Source: Siphonodentalium dalli
Lineage: Eukaryota > Mollusca > Scaphopoda > Gadilida > Siphonodentaliidae
DNA length: 64,000 bases
Reading direction: 5' to 3'
Assembly (NCBI GenBank): GCA_032622095.1
Contig: CP136069.1
Location: forward strand, 157,595,043-157,659,042
Of the stretch, positions 36,099-47,300 are shown one piece after another. How positions within the stretch are numbered: position 1 is the stretch's first letter; every line of letters starts with the position of its first letter. A model generated the notes under the pieces. It saw only the letters and a list, made by a program, of their open reading frames with translations, was not told the DNA's origin and searched no databases. The position numbers and the translations under genes were made by a program.

Positions 36099-38838
36099 AT
36101 GGAAGATTTAAAAATATCTCATATCAATATTAATGGCCTCAGATGTCACAAACAAGAAATAATAGAATATATCGAAGATTACAAACCACATATAATAGCA
36201 CTTAACGAAACAAAATTAGATCATAAATCAAAAATCCGTTTTCCAGGATTTAACTTAATACGAAAAGATCGAAATTGCCACGGCGGAGGTGTTGCCTTCC
36301 TTATCCAACACGGCCTAAAATACAAACTTGTAGAAAATATCGCACCTATTGATGATGATGGAAATGTTATTAATGATGAAGTTATTGCTATAGATATCAC
36401 TATTAACAACAAAAAAGTCACCATTATCTCCCTGTACTACCCTCCACAAATTACCTCTTCACCCAAATCTAGAAACACTTAAATTCTTTAAAACAAGAAA
36501 TAAACAATGTATATATTTAGGCGACTTCAACGCCAAACATCAAAGTTTTAATAGCAAAACAACAAACAAACATGGAGACATCCTATTTGACATTAAAGAA
36601 GAATTAGAGCTTATTCACTTAAATGATGCTGGTGAGCCAACCCATTGTTCAACTCTAACAAGGGTATGGGATGTAATAGATCATGCATTCGCTACGGAGG
36701 AAGCTGCCAAACTCAGCAACGAAACTACCATAGGTGCTGATGTCGGAAGCGACCACCTCCCGCTCGAACTAAAAATAACAAAATTCAAAAGCAGCAAAGC
36801 AAAAGTCAAATTAAGAAGAAACATAGGCAAAGCCGACTGGCAAATATTCAAGCAAGAAATAATTTCAAATCTGTCAAACTCTGACCTTAATTCACCCAGA
36901 GCTCTAGAACCAGCTGCAATAAATATATCGGAAACACTTAATAATGCACTAAACTTAGCATGCCCCAAAAAAGAGGTAAAATCTCATACGTGGAGGGTGT
37001 CCAGAGATACACTAAATCTTATAAGGTTCAAAAGGAAAATACGGAGACTCTCAGCGAAGAACCCCCACGACAATGAATATAAAACACTGTATAATAACCT
37101 CAATAGACAAGTTAAACAAAAAATCAAAGAAGAAAAAAATGAATCCTGGAAAAAAATAACAACCAGTCTAAATGACCAAAACATGGATAGAAAATTCTGG
37201 CAAACATTCAAAACGCTTACGGACCAAGGGAACAATGCAACATCAGATAATTCTAAATCACTAACTGACCAAAATGGAAAAAAATCTGACAATGACCAAG
37301 AAAAAGCCCAAATCTTCGCAGAGAGTCTACGCAAAATCCACACCATCCATGAAGGCGATATATTTAACAAACGTTTTAAACGTTACGTCAACGATTATAT
37401 CGATGACAACTCAGAAATCTTCGCACCACTGCTAAAAGATAAAGTCGAACCAGGGGACGACGATCTCCTAATGACCGAAATCGATTTGGAAGAAGTGAGA
37501 AGGAATCTGAACCGGGGAAAACCTAACAAAGCACCCGGTGACGATGATATCACGTACGGCGTAATTAGACAGGCGCCGAACGAGCTATTTATTCGTCTTA
37601 CTAACCTATATAACAAATGCCTGAGACTGGGTTACTTCCCCAAAACATGGAAAACTGCAATCGGGACAATGATTCCTAAACCGGACAAGGACCATACTAT
37701 TCCAACCAACTATAGGCCCATCAGCTTATTAAAATGCACTGGCAAACTATTTGAAAGGATTATTAGCACACGTATAAAGACTCATTTAGAGAGCATTAAT
37801 TTTTTCAACAAACATCAACGGGCTTATAGGAGCGGGAAAGAGGGCATAGAACATGTATATCGATTAACGGAAGACATTAGAACGGCAATAAGCAGACGCT
37901 GGGAAACTGGGGCCATATTCCTCGACGTTGAAAAAGCTTTTGATTCTGTATGGCACAATGGGCTCAGATACAAACTCAGAACACGCACAGAACTACCACA
38001 AAAAATAGTTAGACTTCTATCATCGTTCTTAACACACAGAAACATAGCAGTTAAAATAAATGATGAAATTTCCGAAACAGTCAATCTTAAAGCCGGAACC
38101 CCCCAGGGGTCAGTCTTAAGCCCTCTCCTTTTTTTAATCTACGTAAACGATACACCCTTAGATTCTACACATAATGTACAAGCTTCACAATTTGCAGACG
38201 ACTTGGGCATATGGACACTAGCAAAAGGAAATAAATTAATTGAACTTAGACTGCAAAAACAACTCACAGAACTTGAAAAATGGTGTTCCAAATGGAGAAT
38301 AAAACTAAATGCAAATAAAACACAGTTGGTAGTATTTGGAAACCTAACTCATAGATCAGAGCCAAAACTTACGATATTTAACGAACAAATAAAACAAAAT
38401 AAAGAAGCAACTCTACTAGGATTCACTCTAGATGAGAACTTCAGACTTAACAAGCATATTAAGAATATTTCAACTAAAGCTTTACAAAGAACCGCACTCC
38501 TAACGAGACTTCGGGGCACGGGGTGGGGGTTAAACCCAAGCACCCTAATCAAATTATATAAACAATTCATTCGCCCAGTCATGGAATATGGGGCAATAAT
38601 TACTTCAAAATGCAGTCAAACAAACCTAAACAGAATGCAGCGGGCACAAAACGAAGCACTTAGAAGAGCCCTTTTCGAAATAAGGTCAACACCCATTTCT
38701 GCCCTTCATTTGACTGCAGACGTCCCTTACATAAAACAAAGGCTACAAGAACTGGCGGACCTAACTTTAACCCGTATCAGTAACTCCAGTCTCATAACCG
38801 AACTAAATCTAAGAAAGTTACTCCTCAACAAGGACTAA
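36099..38838 (+). pseudogene. LINE ORF2: APE endonuclease and reverse transcriptase, single frameshift
   Basis: ORF2 starts at ATG 36099. The endonuclease shows ININGL (metal-binding Asn), ALNETKL (catalytic Glu) and GGGVAFLI. The frame is lost between about 36455 and 36466, in CTTCACCCAAATCT, and continues one phase over with YLGDFNAKH, VIDHAF and GSDHLPL. The polymerase part has NYRPISLL, FLDVEKAFDSVWH (motif A), GTPQGSVLSPLLF (motif B) and QFADDLGIW (motif C), then a thumb and C-terminal region ending in LLLNKD. At about 912 codons it has the usual length for a Jockey-type ORF2 without RNase H. Apart from the one frameshift there is no stop, so decay is recent or this region was under selection until recently. 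Confidence 0.92.
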
Positions 38839-38845
38839 CCACCTA

Positions 38846-39250
38846 ACACCCATTATTACTGAACTTGTATTTATTGAATATATGCATATTATTACATTGA
38901 CTAACACCAAAATCAAAACATAGGTTAGCGGGCGCAAGCCCTAGATGACTCCTTGGGCGCTGATGAATGTCCTCGGGCGGTGTAGATAAGCTTGTCGTGG
39001 CCGTAGTATAAGTCATCGAATAATTATCTCCTACAAACCTAACTAACACTCATTGTATACCGGCATTCGCCAATATTGACAACATGTACACCATTATATA
39101 TTGACTAATACCAAAATCAAAACATAGGCAATCGGGCTCACGCCCTAGATGGCTCCTTGGGCGCTGATGAATGTCCTCGGGCGGCAATATACGCTTGTCG
39201 TGCCGTAGTATAAGCCGTCGAATAATTATCTCCTCCAAAATCAACTAACA
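38846..39250 (+). repeat. Tandem duplication in the LINE 3' untranslated region (~202-bp period)
   Basis: ATTGACTAACACCAAAATCA at 38896 and its near copy at 39098 are each followed by AAAACATAGG, GCCCTAGATG, CTCCTTGGGCGCTGATGAAT, GTCCTCGGGCGG and a shared GTCGAATAATTATCTCCT end. Confidence 0.88.
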
Positions 39251-40554
39251 CTACTCAATTGACAACACTTCCTTTACAGAGATTGTGTATATATATTCAA
39301 TATTTTTACAAAATCTATTAAAAACAACCCAACAAAATCACAAAAACCAAAAAAATATTCACTGTATATATATATACATTCACATATACCATTGTCTACC
39401 ATCTTACATATTTTTTCAACCAATAAACTACATCAAGAACATGAAGATGATTTCACTTACGCCCGCGACCTGGGAACCCATACAAATTGGGGGGGAAACG
39501 CAATCATTTCTATAACAGGCACTACCCGCCATCCGTATAATTACAAATTCATTTTCAGAAGCTAGCGCTCATGTCATACACATTTCACTCACCTAACAAC
39601 ACCAACCAAGCGGGATCCGGCTTGAAAACCGACCCAGCACTAGCTTGGGGTGGGGTGCAGGAACTACAGACCCATAAGTGGTCATAGCTCTCAACGAGTT
39701 AGGAGCGGCATATACCAAAATATGCTCGTCCCGCTTGCCGCTCTGACATTTCTTCGGGAGCAGGACGGCTCACGGCTCAAGAACACACTGACATGAACTA
39801 AATGTACACATAATTTTAACAAAATAAAGAAATTACCAAAAAAAATATAAAACCAAAAAAATCTATTGAATGTAATCATATATATATCTCTGTACAAACC
39901 ATTCACATATATCGTCAACAATTAAAGTCTATCTTGTACATTATCAATCAGATTTATTTCATTTATCGAACCCAATAACTCTGCAAATAAAACTGTCAGA
40001 GTCTCCACTTACGCCCGTGCTATGTGATGTAGGGCGGTCCATACAGAAATTACAGAAACAACGAAATAACCAAAACATACTGTCTCTGCGCATTTGGCAA
40101 TAGCAGAATCGCAGTATGATGGCGCATTGAATCACATTGAATCACACGCTCTGCCTTGCGGTTGTTTTTTAAATAACTAACAAACTAACACTATTTTAAA
40201 TTATAACACGGGCCCCGCTCCTTTTTCAGCGCACCATATGACACGCTCAGCTCAACCATATATTAAAGGGACCCACCGGGACACCCTTCACACCCCATAT
40301 TAAAGCTCGTGGGCTCTTCCCCAAACAATCCATCCAATTAATTCAACCAAAGATAACATTAATTCATTGAGTCCGCTTTCGCCGTGTTCAGACATGACTA
40401 TTTTCTGTGTGCTATATCTCCAACAACAACAAACCGTGGGGTGAAGGAGAAGATCACTCGATCTTTTCGACCATCCCGGGCGCTTCGCGCCCATCTACTC
40501 ACTCACGTACCAGATCCACATTTCCCCATTTGCCAATGATGTAAACTGACAATT
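39251..40554. other. LINE 3' flank; diverged pair of A-rich blocks; no gene
   Basis: Blocks at 39285-39510 and 39790-40020 share an A-rich stretch (CCAAAAAAAT), ATTCACATATA, CTACAT/TTATCA features and CACTTACGCCCG near their ends, suggesting a duplicated ~500-bp unit. A CCGGGCGCTTCGCGCCC inverted motif lies near 40476. Confidence 0.45.
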
Positions 40555-40668
40555 GTGACAGTTACGCGTTTGATACGAGTCGAAGAACAATACAGACGGC
40601 AAGATAATCCTCTCCCGACATCAAAACAGACGAAATACCGCGAGCTACATCACGAGGAATATGTTTCC

Positions 40669-40850
40669 GGTGCTATAGGCGCTGGCCGTTTGATCCACTG
40701 TTTCCCATGCTATAGGCGCTGGCCCTTTGATCCACTGTTTCCCATGCTAAGCGCTGGCCCTTTGATCCACTGTGTTGCCCGTACTAGGGCTGACCCTTTG
40801 ATCCACTGTGTTTCCCGTGCTAGGCGCCCTTTGACCTTTGAACTTGTAGT
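40669..40850. repeat. ~38-bp minisatellite, 4-5 copies
   Basis: TAGGCGCTGGCCCTTTGATC followed by CACTGTTTCCC repeats with small length changes. The 121-codon open frame spanning it (40555-40920) is explained by the repeat. Confidence 0.88.
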
Positions 40851-41026
40851 TCGCAACCTGCCTCATATTTATTTAGATGACCGTGTACGTCAAATCGGAG
40901 TGGTCACGCGAGTTATGTGACTTCCGTCGTCAATGGTAACACACGTTACAAGTAACACTAAACCTGGCTCCTATTCAAGGGGAGTTACAGAGAAATAAAT
41001 CTGAAAGATTGTCGTCGGTTCTAACC

Positions 41027-41225
41027 CTTCCATGATTGGAGCTTCCTGAAATGTTGCTAAAGCCCTGTGCCAATGGAGTCTCTTATTTTTGCGAGTCTCC
41101 CATAGCCTCATACACCTAAAAGAATACAGTGGCCTAAAAATATTAACCTTGACCATGTAAGATAGTGCATTCTTTTATATATAATATATGTGAGGCTCTC
41201 TATGGAAGACTCGCATATATAAGAC
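41027..41225. mobile_element. Old, diverged copy of the double-hairpin MITE
   Basis: Retains GCCCTGTGCCAATG, a CTCTTATTTTTGCGAGTC arm, GTGGCCTAAAAATATT and a second ACTCGCATATATAAGA arm in the same order as the fresh copies at 44891, 45868 and 59790. The termini are no longer recognisable. Confidence 0.7.
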
Positions 41226-41584
41226 AAGAAAACCATAGTCAGAAATGGTAACTATTTCATACTATTAGCCATATATACAGTATAACAACTATAATGTGGT
41301 GATTGTACAACAAATGTATATAGGTAACGCCTATGTAGTTGATTATATGTGATATTTTTTTCTAATTTTATTTGAAATAGTGGTCTGAGTAGCGCATGAA
41401 ATAGCTTGCAGAGCAATAATCGGCCAAAAATTTGCGATCTTTGTAATATGGTTCAAGTAAGAGCACGTTTCTAATCACATTTAGTCCACCACCTCCTGCG
41501 ACAGGATCAGATATACGTGCCAATATACACCCTATGGGGGGCGTAATGCTGATCTGAGAATGGCCTCAGGTAATGCGCTCCTGA
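41226..41584. other. Unassigned DNA
   Basis: No gene or repeat recognised. Confidence 0.4.
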
Positions 41585-42145
41585 TATGACCTCTCATAAG
41601 GATTAATTAAAAATACATGTATGGTTCCATGAGGGCAAATTAAAATATTGTCACACCCAGAGAGGGTTAATTGAAATATGGTCCGATGAGGGTAAATCAA
41701 AATATGGTCACACCACGGTTAAATAAAATATGGCCCCATGAGGGTTAAATAATATATCGTTCAATGAGGGTTAATACAAAATATGGTCCCATGATGGTTA
41801 ATTAAAATTGTACCTTGATTGTTAATTAAAATATCGTCCCATGAGGGTTATTAAAGATATGGATCCATGGGGGGGGGGGGGGTAATTGAAATATGGTCCC
41901 ATTAAGGTCAATTAAGATATGGTAACGTGACTTAATTAAAGAATAAATATATGGTCCAATTATGAGGGTTAATTAAAATTAAAATATGGTTTCGTCAGTG
42001 TTGATTAAACTACGGTCCCACCGGGGTGAAATACAATATAGTCCCACGAGGGTCAATTAAAATATGGTCCAATGAGGACTAATTATAATATGCCCCCTCG
42101 ACCATGAAGGATCAATTGAAACATGGTCACAGGAAAGGGGGGGGG
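41585..42145. repeat. Degenerate ~26-30-bp minisatellite
   Basis: Variants of GAGGGTTAATTAAAATATGG plus TCCCAT repeat about twenty times with many substitutions and two poly(G) expansions (about 41869 and 42136). Confidence 0.88.
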
Positions 42146-42154
42146 GGTAATATC

Positions 42155-42620
42155 TGAACATTCTTCAATTCATATAGCATTCTGATATATTTTCGGTACA
42201 CCTAAATAAAAATAATGTTTAGAATTAGGCCACATTGTATGTTAGACAACCAATGTGAAGGGTTAGTGTTGGAACTTTTCTTAATAACATCTCTATTCAT
42301 AGCTTCGATATATTCCGCATACAAAGAAATGAAAAGTCCAGATTTACAAACAGCAAGAAGGAGTACCGTGGAAATTGGTTAATAATTACCATCTCAATTC
42401 ATTTAGAATATAACATGCCGATATTTGTCGCGTATAACTAAATGAAAAAGTTTACTAAACGACATTAAATAGCATGTTAAACACCGATATAAACAAACAC
42501 CTCGTAGGATTCATGTTCGAATTAAATTTCTTATACAATCGTCAAATCCCCGTGCAGTGTAATAGTATATAGCATTCCGATTTATGTCACGTGAAAATAA
42601 ACGATAGATGTTCAAATAAC
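42155..42620. repeat. Possible diverged ~130-bp tandem repeats
   Basis: About four segments share a TCAATTCATATAGCATTC-like start, a CGATAT-T-T core and an AAATGAAAA end. Divergence is high, so the call is weak. Confidence 0.4.
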
Positions 42621-43091
42621 AATGCAAGATAAAGAACAATATAAACATATAACGCGCAGCACACTGATGGTTAACGCTCGAATTCCCGTTAGAATTAATC
42701 GGCTTTCGCCCTTCTTGGCATCCGAATAACAAACCATGGGTAAATCAAGTATGTCTCGAGAGACGCCGCTGCATGAAATAATAATACTAATAATGTAAAT
42801 GACAATAAACGAAATTGAAATTCCCAACTACACTTTTTACCGGACTCGAATCGGGGTCGCACTACAACTTTTAATGCGTCCCAAAAATCCCAATTTCTAT
42901 AAATAAAACCCCCATGCGCCCATAGATTACCAAGAGACAGCAGCTGATAATATACCCGGATGGCGAAATAATGCATGGCACATGATCTTTAACGCTGCAC
43001 CAACGCAGCCCCCGTCATGATAGGGTTTAAGAGAGTGACTGGACATCACACCATTGCGTGAAATGATGAAATCATTATGATTAGTACTCAC

Positions 43092-43283
43092 TCAGCCCTG
43101 TGGGATCCAACGATGTCAAAACCGTCTTTATGGCAGTGAATTCCACAGCATCGCTCACAAGGAGGAGCGCGCCCCCTTCTGAGTTGCACTGGTTTCTGGC
43201 GTTGGTCCTAATCAGTTTCACCTCATTAACTTTAATGCATTTGTCTCCGGTGAGGAATGAGTAGCCGAGGTCCCCACGGCATG
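43092..43283 (-). CDS. PAN/C-type lectin gene 1, exon 2 (first half of a C-type lectin-like domain)
   Basis: A 192-bp exon bounded by an AG acceptor (plus-strand CT at 43284-43285, preceded by a T-rich tract in the gene's sense) and a GTGAGT donor. Both introns are phase 1. Joined to exon 1 (46708-46969) it continues the frame with an alanine codon made across the junction. It encodes CRGDLGYSFLTGDKC, the N-terminal disulfide-bonded hairpin of a long-form C-type lectin domain, then TRTNARNQC-like and EGGALLLVSDAVEF segments matching helix 1, the third cysteine and the GG-L-D-E stretch. The WND-bearing second half should be in a further exon at lower coordinates; I did not find it. The exon in gene 2 (59388-59579) is the same length and strongly similar. 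The likely product is a secreted lectin-like protein. Ligand binding cannot be predicted without the second half. Confidence 0.85.
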
Positions 43284-43696
43284 CTAAAATGTTTGTGAAT
43301 CAAACATAATTATATAATTTAAATATGCATAATCCTATTAAACGCTCCCCAATTACTATTTATTTGGATTCGGGGGTAACAAATATTTGATTCGAGTCGA
43401 TGAACTCACCTATCAAAGCTCAGTTTTATTATATATCGATTTTTAAAATCTATTATTGTTCACCATTGAGACCTATTAGTGGCCCAGTAAAAAGTCGACG
43501 AACCGACGGTCTCGGACCAAATTGCGGATAAATATGGATAACTCTAAAATAAAGAGGATTTGTGTTGATAATTAGGCCAATTTCGTCGATAAATATGTTG
43601 ATAAATAACACGTTTCGGTCAACAAAAGTTGACTGTGGTTAACATTATTTTTGGGCAATTAATCGATTCTGATAGCTGAAGCGGCATTTAAATTTT

Positions 43697-44155
43697 TTGT
43701 TGTTGTTGGCATCTGATTCTAGAGATCAATTTGTCCAAGATTGGCATTCCGCTATGAGAAACTCAGGGAAAAGAAAAGCATATAAGATTCTGAAGTCCAC
43801 GTTTCGAATGGAATCATTTGTTTCACATGCCTCCAACAAAGATATAAGAACTCTAATCCGATTTAGAACCGCGAACCATTATTTGCCGATAGGGACCGGG
43901 CGATGGAATAAAACTCCACAGTCTGAGCGCAAATGCACGTTTTGTGAAATGAAAATTGGTGATGAATACCACGTATTACTTGAATGTCCAGAACTAGCCC
44001 ATCAGAGAAAAAAGTACACCAAGAAATCTTATTGGAACTTCCATAATCAGAGAAAACTTACCATTCTTCTTTCAAATAGCAAACCAAATATAATTCGAAA
44101 CTTGTGTAAATGTATTTGCCACATCAATGAAAGAGCTAATTGCTCTCCTGTGTAA
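43697..44155 (+). pseudogene. LINE-derived C-terminal domain fragment with C2HC motif
   Basis: An uninterrupted 152-codon frame lies antisense within the intron of gene 1. It contains LIRFRTANHYLPIGTGRW and CTFCEMKIGDEYHVLLEC (C-X2-C-X8-H-X4-C), the arrangement seen at the C-terminus of many LINE polymerases. No polymerase motifs occur upstream, so it is most likely the 3' end of a 5'-truncated LINE insertion that has kept its frame. It resembles, but is not a copy of, the C-terminus at 29445-29969. Confidence 0.7.
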
Positions 44156-44890
44156 TTATTATCTTGTGTAGTTATATTATCTGTGTAATTATTATCTCAT
44201 CTTGATCTCTGTGGTTGCGAGCAATGATATATTTTGAATCTATGTTTATGCATATTTATATATATTCTTAAAACCATGAATTTGGTAGAAGAATTAAAAT
44301 GAATCAAATCGGATTATATGGGGACCATCGAATCGGATTGAGCACGTTTAACCATAAGCTGTCAATTCACAACATGGTATATAAAACAACTGGCTGTTAA
44401 TTAGCCACGAAAGTAATATATACTTCGGTAAAGAAAATGTTTTCGGTTTCCCAAAAAGCAAAGGTATGTGAGCAAGTTTCCGGACAGCAATCTCACACAT
44501 GTTTGGAAAAATGCCAGCCCTGTTAATTTCAATTGACCGACCAACAGTAGAGCAGCTAAGTGTCAAATAGTGACAGAATTGTTCACTTTGTGATACAATC
44601 ACGAAGTTTTGCATGAATAATCAGTGTGAAGTATTGAATATTTGTTTTCGGTCAAACCAATCGGAATGGTTGGCAGAATCAAAATGGCCGCCGCTTTTAA
44701 AAATATGGATGCTGCTTTCAGATTGTACTCGACACATATGTATGATATATCATACACATGTCTTTAGTCACGTAAGTTTAGTAAATCACCACAAATTAAG
44801 ATGAATAGTTATACGTGTATAAACATTATAGACGGATATGTCCATCATTGGTAAACAAACTCGGATTTTTATACTTAAATTGAAAACCTT
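44156..44890. other. Intronic DNA, nothing recognised
   Basis: No domain-bearing open frame. AATGGCCGCCGCTTTT near 44683 and GATGGTCGCCATTTTTC near 45412 suggest an old local duplication on either side of the MITE. Confidence 0.4.
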
Positions 44891-45290
44891 CTAACCCTTT
44901 ACCCAACAAACCGGCCAAAACCGGCCAAATAAAGCTTCAACAGCCTAAAATATCTTCGGTCTGTCTCAATAGAACCATACAAATATGGATATCATTGGAA
45001 CCGGCTCCTTGACCACATTGTGATAGTTACAGTTATGCCCTGTGCCAATGCATTCTCTTATATATGCGAGTCGACCATAGGTCGCCTCGCATATATAAGA
45101 GAATGCATTGGCCTAAAAAAAATCTTTTTTTAACACTTTTTACCATTTTTTCTTACATTCTTTAACAATTTTATAATTTTTAATGTGTTAAGCCAATGCA
45201 TTCTCTTATATATGCGAGGCGACCTATGGTCGACTCGCATATATAAGAGAATGCATTGGCACAGGGCCCTTCTGTTGGGTAAAGGGCTAA
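44891..45290. mobile_element. Double-hairpin MITE, copy A (CTAA target duplication)
   Basis: The termini are CCCTTTACCCAACAAA and TCTGTTGGGTAAAGGG, flanked on both sides by CTAA. Inside are two 69-bp perfect hairpins (45044-45112 and 45192-45260) with 27-bp arms and 15-bp loops (TCGACCATAGGTCGC and its reverse complement), so each hairpin is the reverse complement of the other. The remaining ~150 bp next to the left end are unique and noncoding. A 4-bp TTAA-like duplication with CCC...GGG ends is typical of piggyBac-group non-autonomous elements. Confidence 0.88.
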
Positions 45291-45867
45291 AAGGGAAAAC
45301 GGAACAGTCGTTTACTTTGTAGTACCAGCATGTACGTTGACATGAACGGTCAATGTCAAGTAACGAATAATTTGTTCTGACTAACCAATTATAATTGTAA
45401 ACAGATTAAAGATGGTCGCCATTTTTCAAACTGCTGGCCGTTTTTTGGCTTGCACTCAACATATAATATATCTCAACACCTTGTGTTCATCATGTATCAC
45501 ACGATATAATAAATCACAAACATGAAATCTTCTAAATCCAGCTATGGTCACGGTATTCGATGTTCAAAACGCATGACCGAGACCATGTCTTGACTTGTAG
45601 TTTGGCATGATTGCGCAGTTCTTATATGGGAGTGACTATATTTGACAAATTTCAGATCCCGTGTAAACAGCAAAGTCCAGAGTTAGGATAAAAAGTCTAG
45701 AGGGTGCCTGGTAAATAGGGAAAACATCGATTTTCACACAAACTTCGGGCGTGGGAGCACGAATTGTATTGAAAGAATTTCTATCACGCAAAAAAAACCC
45801 AAAATCGAACTTTTCAAGTTGAATATCTAACGAATGTCTGTCAGTTGGATATTCGTTGTTCGATATC
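45291..45867. other. Intronic DNA between two MITE copies
   Basis: Noncoding. 45568-45632 is paralogous to 46242-46310 and shows what an empty site of copy B looks like. Confidence 0.55.
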
Positions 45868-46242
45868 TTAACCCTTTACCCAACAAACCGGCCAAAACCG
45901 GCCAAATAAAGCTTCAACAGCCTAAAATATCTTCGGTCTATCTCAATAGAACCATACAAATATGGGTATCATTGGAACCGGCTCCTTGACCACATTGTGA
46001 TAGTTACAGTTATGCCCTGTGCCAATGCATTCTCTTATATATGCGAGTCGACCATAGGTCGCCTCGCATATATAAGAGAATGCATTGGCCTAAAAAAAAT
46101 CTTTTTTTAACACTTTTTACCATTTTTTCTTACATTCTTTAACAATTTTATAATTTTTAATGTGTTAAGCCAATGCATTCTCTTATATATGCGAGTAAGA
46201 GAATGCATTGGCACAGGGCCCTTCTGTTGGGTAAAGGGTTAA
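45868..46242. mobile_element. Double-hairpin MITE, copy B (TTAA target duplication, second hairpin truncated)
   Basis: Flanked by TTAA (45868-45871 and 46239-46242). The first hairpin (46021-46089) is intact. In the second, the loop and parts of both arms are deleted, leaving GCGAGTAAGAGAATGCATTG. Elsewhere it is nearly identical to copy A. Confidence 0.9.
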
Positions 46243-46707
46243 AACGCATGATCCAGACTATGACTGGACTTGTAGTTTGACATGTGCAGTCCTCATATGG
46301 AAGTGACTATAATTTTCATTTTCAGCTCAATCGGTCGGTTAGTACAGCTTGCGATTTATAATAGCTATCCCGTGTAAGTGAAACTGAAAATGTTCAGCTG
46401 TTGTCTGGAAAACAGAGAATTTCGGACGATATTTCAGTAGGAGCGCACGAATTGGACCCTTCACGCATAAACCGAACATTTATTTTTGTTGCAACTTTGT
46501 AAGTTGCGAATATAGAACGTCGAACTAACTTCACGCAAATATCGAACGTCGGCCTAACTTTTTTTGACAGATCTCATCCTTCCTAGTTTATAATTCTAAA
46601 CTATACATGTACATGTATGTAGACCAAATATGGAGGTTCAAGTCCGTCTAATTTCAATGGGAACAGGTATAGTGATTTATGAAGACTATATATATATGCA
46701 AACTTAC

Positions 46708-46969
46708 CTTTCCTAAACCAACTCGGGTATGCTGGAGATAGACTGCAAATGCCTGATATCTTGTCAAAATCGAATGTTGAACATCCAGTCGTGGAAGTAC
46801 ACGCAACCGCGCAAGCTAAGCGCGAACTCAACTGCAGTTGCTTTTCTATCTCAACAACGGGATTCTGATGTGGCACAGTCGTCCAACGAACAACCGACAG
46901 TTGACTGTATGCAACTTTATATAACGAAGCGGCGAAAAACACAAAATACTGGATGAGACTGAGATTCAT
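46708..46969 (-). CDS. PAN/C-type lectin gene 1, exon 1 (signal peptide and PAN/Apple-like module)
   Basis: Starts at ATG 46967-46969 and runs 87 codons plus one base to a GTAAGT donor. Residues 1-22 (MNLSLIQYFVFFAASLYKVA...) form a hydrophobic signal peptide with likely cleavage before QLSVVRW. Cysteines 53, 57, 63 and 75 in LACAVACTSTTGCSTFDFDK and ICSLSP have the C-X3-C-X5-C-X11-C spacing and the F-x-F pattern of PAN/Apple-like domains, which mediate protein or carbohydrate contacts outside the cell. The start was chosen because the paralogue in gene 2 has its ATG at the same alignment position; the frame further upstream has only a GTG. The single leftover base joins exon 2 in frame. The upstream sequence (CGCCGCGAA before ATG) resembles that of gene 2. 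Confidence 0.87.
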
Positions 46970-47300
46970 TTCGCGGCGAATAATGCAATATGTCAACACA
47001 ATTCAGTTGCACAGTTTGCACGTATAATTGTACCATTTATGCATATGTACCATGTATATCGTTAGCGGCGTATCATTATTTATCCAGTTATCTAGTCCAT
47101 GCATTGAGTGTAAACGTAGGACATATCCTGATAGATGGTGTGAAGTACTATCGAACAAAGCAAAATTTTCCTTTGCTAACACAAACTAAACCCACTCAGT
47201 GATTCTGATTATATATCACATTATCACGTGGTAAGAAGAATGTCTATAGCTTCATCGACCTTCTTCTGCTTGATAGTATGCTATACCAATACATGACTGG
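46970..47300. promoter_or_regulatory. 5' flank of gene 1, paralogous to the 5' flank of gene 2
   Basis: In the sense of gene 1 it reads TTGACATATTGCATTATTCG before the ATG; gene 2 has TTGACATTTCACACCGGTCG at the same distance. Farther out, near 47245-47262, the TATAG-TTCATCGAC stretch next to the satellite matches the inverted TATAGGCTCATCGACG near 56762-56777. A promoter is likely here, but no TATA box or initiator can be singled out. Confidence 0.5.

Larger units (their letters stand above)
34700..39250 (+). mobile_element. Two-ORF LINE of Jockey-like type, recently inactive
   Basis: ORF1 (34904-36034) is a zinc-knuckle protein, ORF2 (36099-38838) an APE endonuclease plus reverse transcriptase, with 64 bp between them. 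Only two in-frame stops (ORF1) and one frameshift (ORF2) break them, so this is the least decayed retroelement in the window. No RNase H domain is visible. A tandemly duplicated 3' untranslated segment follows. Both outer boundaries are approximate: the 3' untranslated region may run to about 40030, where related A-rich blocks (39285-39510 and 39790-40020) occur. No target duplication was identified. Confidence 0.82.
43284..46707 (-). other. Intron 1 of PAN/C-type lectin gene 1 (3,424 bp)
   Basis: Donor GTAAGT at the exon 1 side and acceptor AG at the exon 2 side. It contains two double-hairpin MITEs (44891-45290 and 45868-46242), an antisense LINE-derived open frame (43697-44155), and a duplicated ~65-bp segment (45568-45632 and 46242-46310, around CTTGTAGTTTG and GGAGTGACTAT). 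Confidence 0.75.

Noticed and set aside
40555-40920. 121-codon frame as a gene
   Set aside because: A 38-bp minisatellite accounts for its middle; no domain.
41869-41884. Poly(G) runs here and at 33290-33305, 33903-33918, 33966-33981 as G-quadruplex regulators
   Set aside because: They sit inside minisatellites or dispersed repeats and are better explained by slippage.
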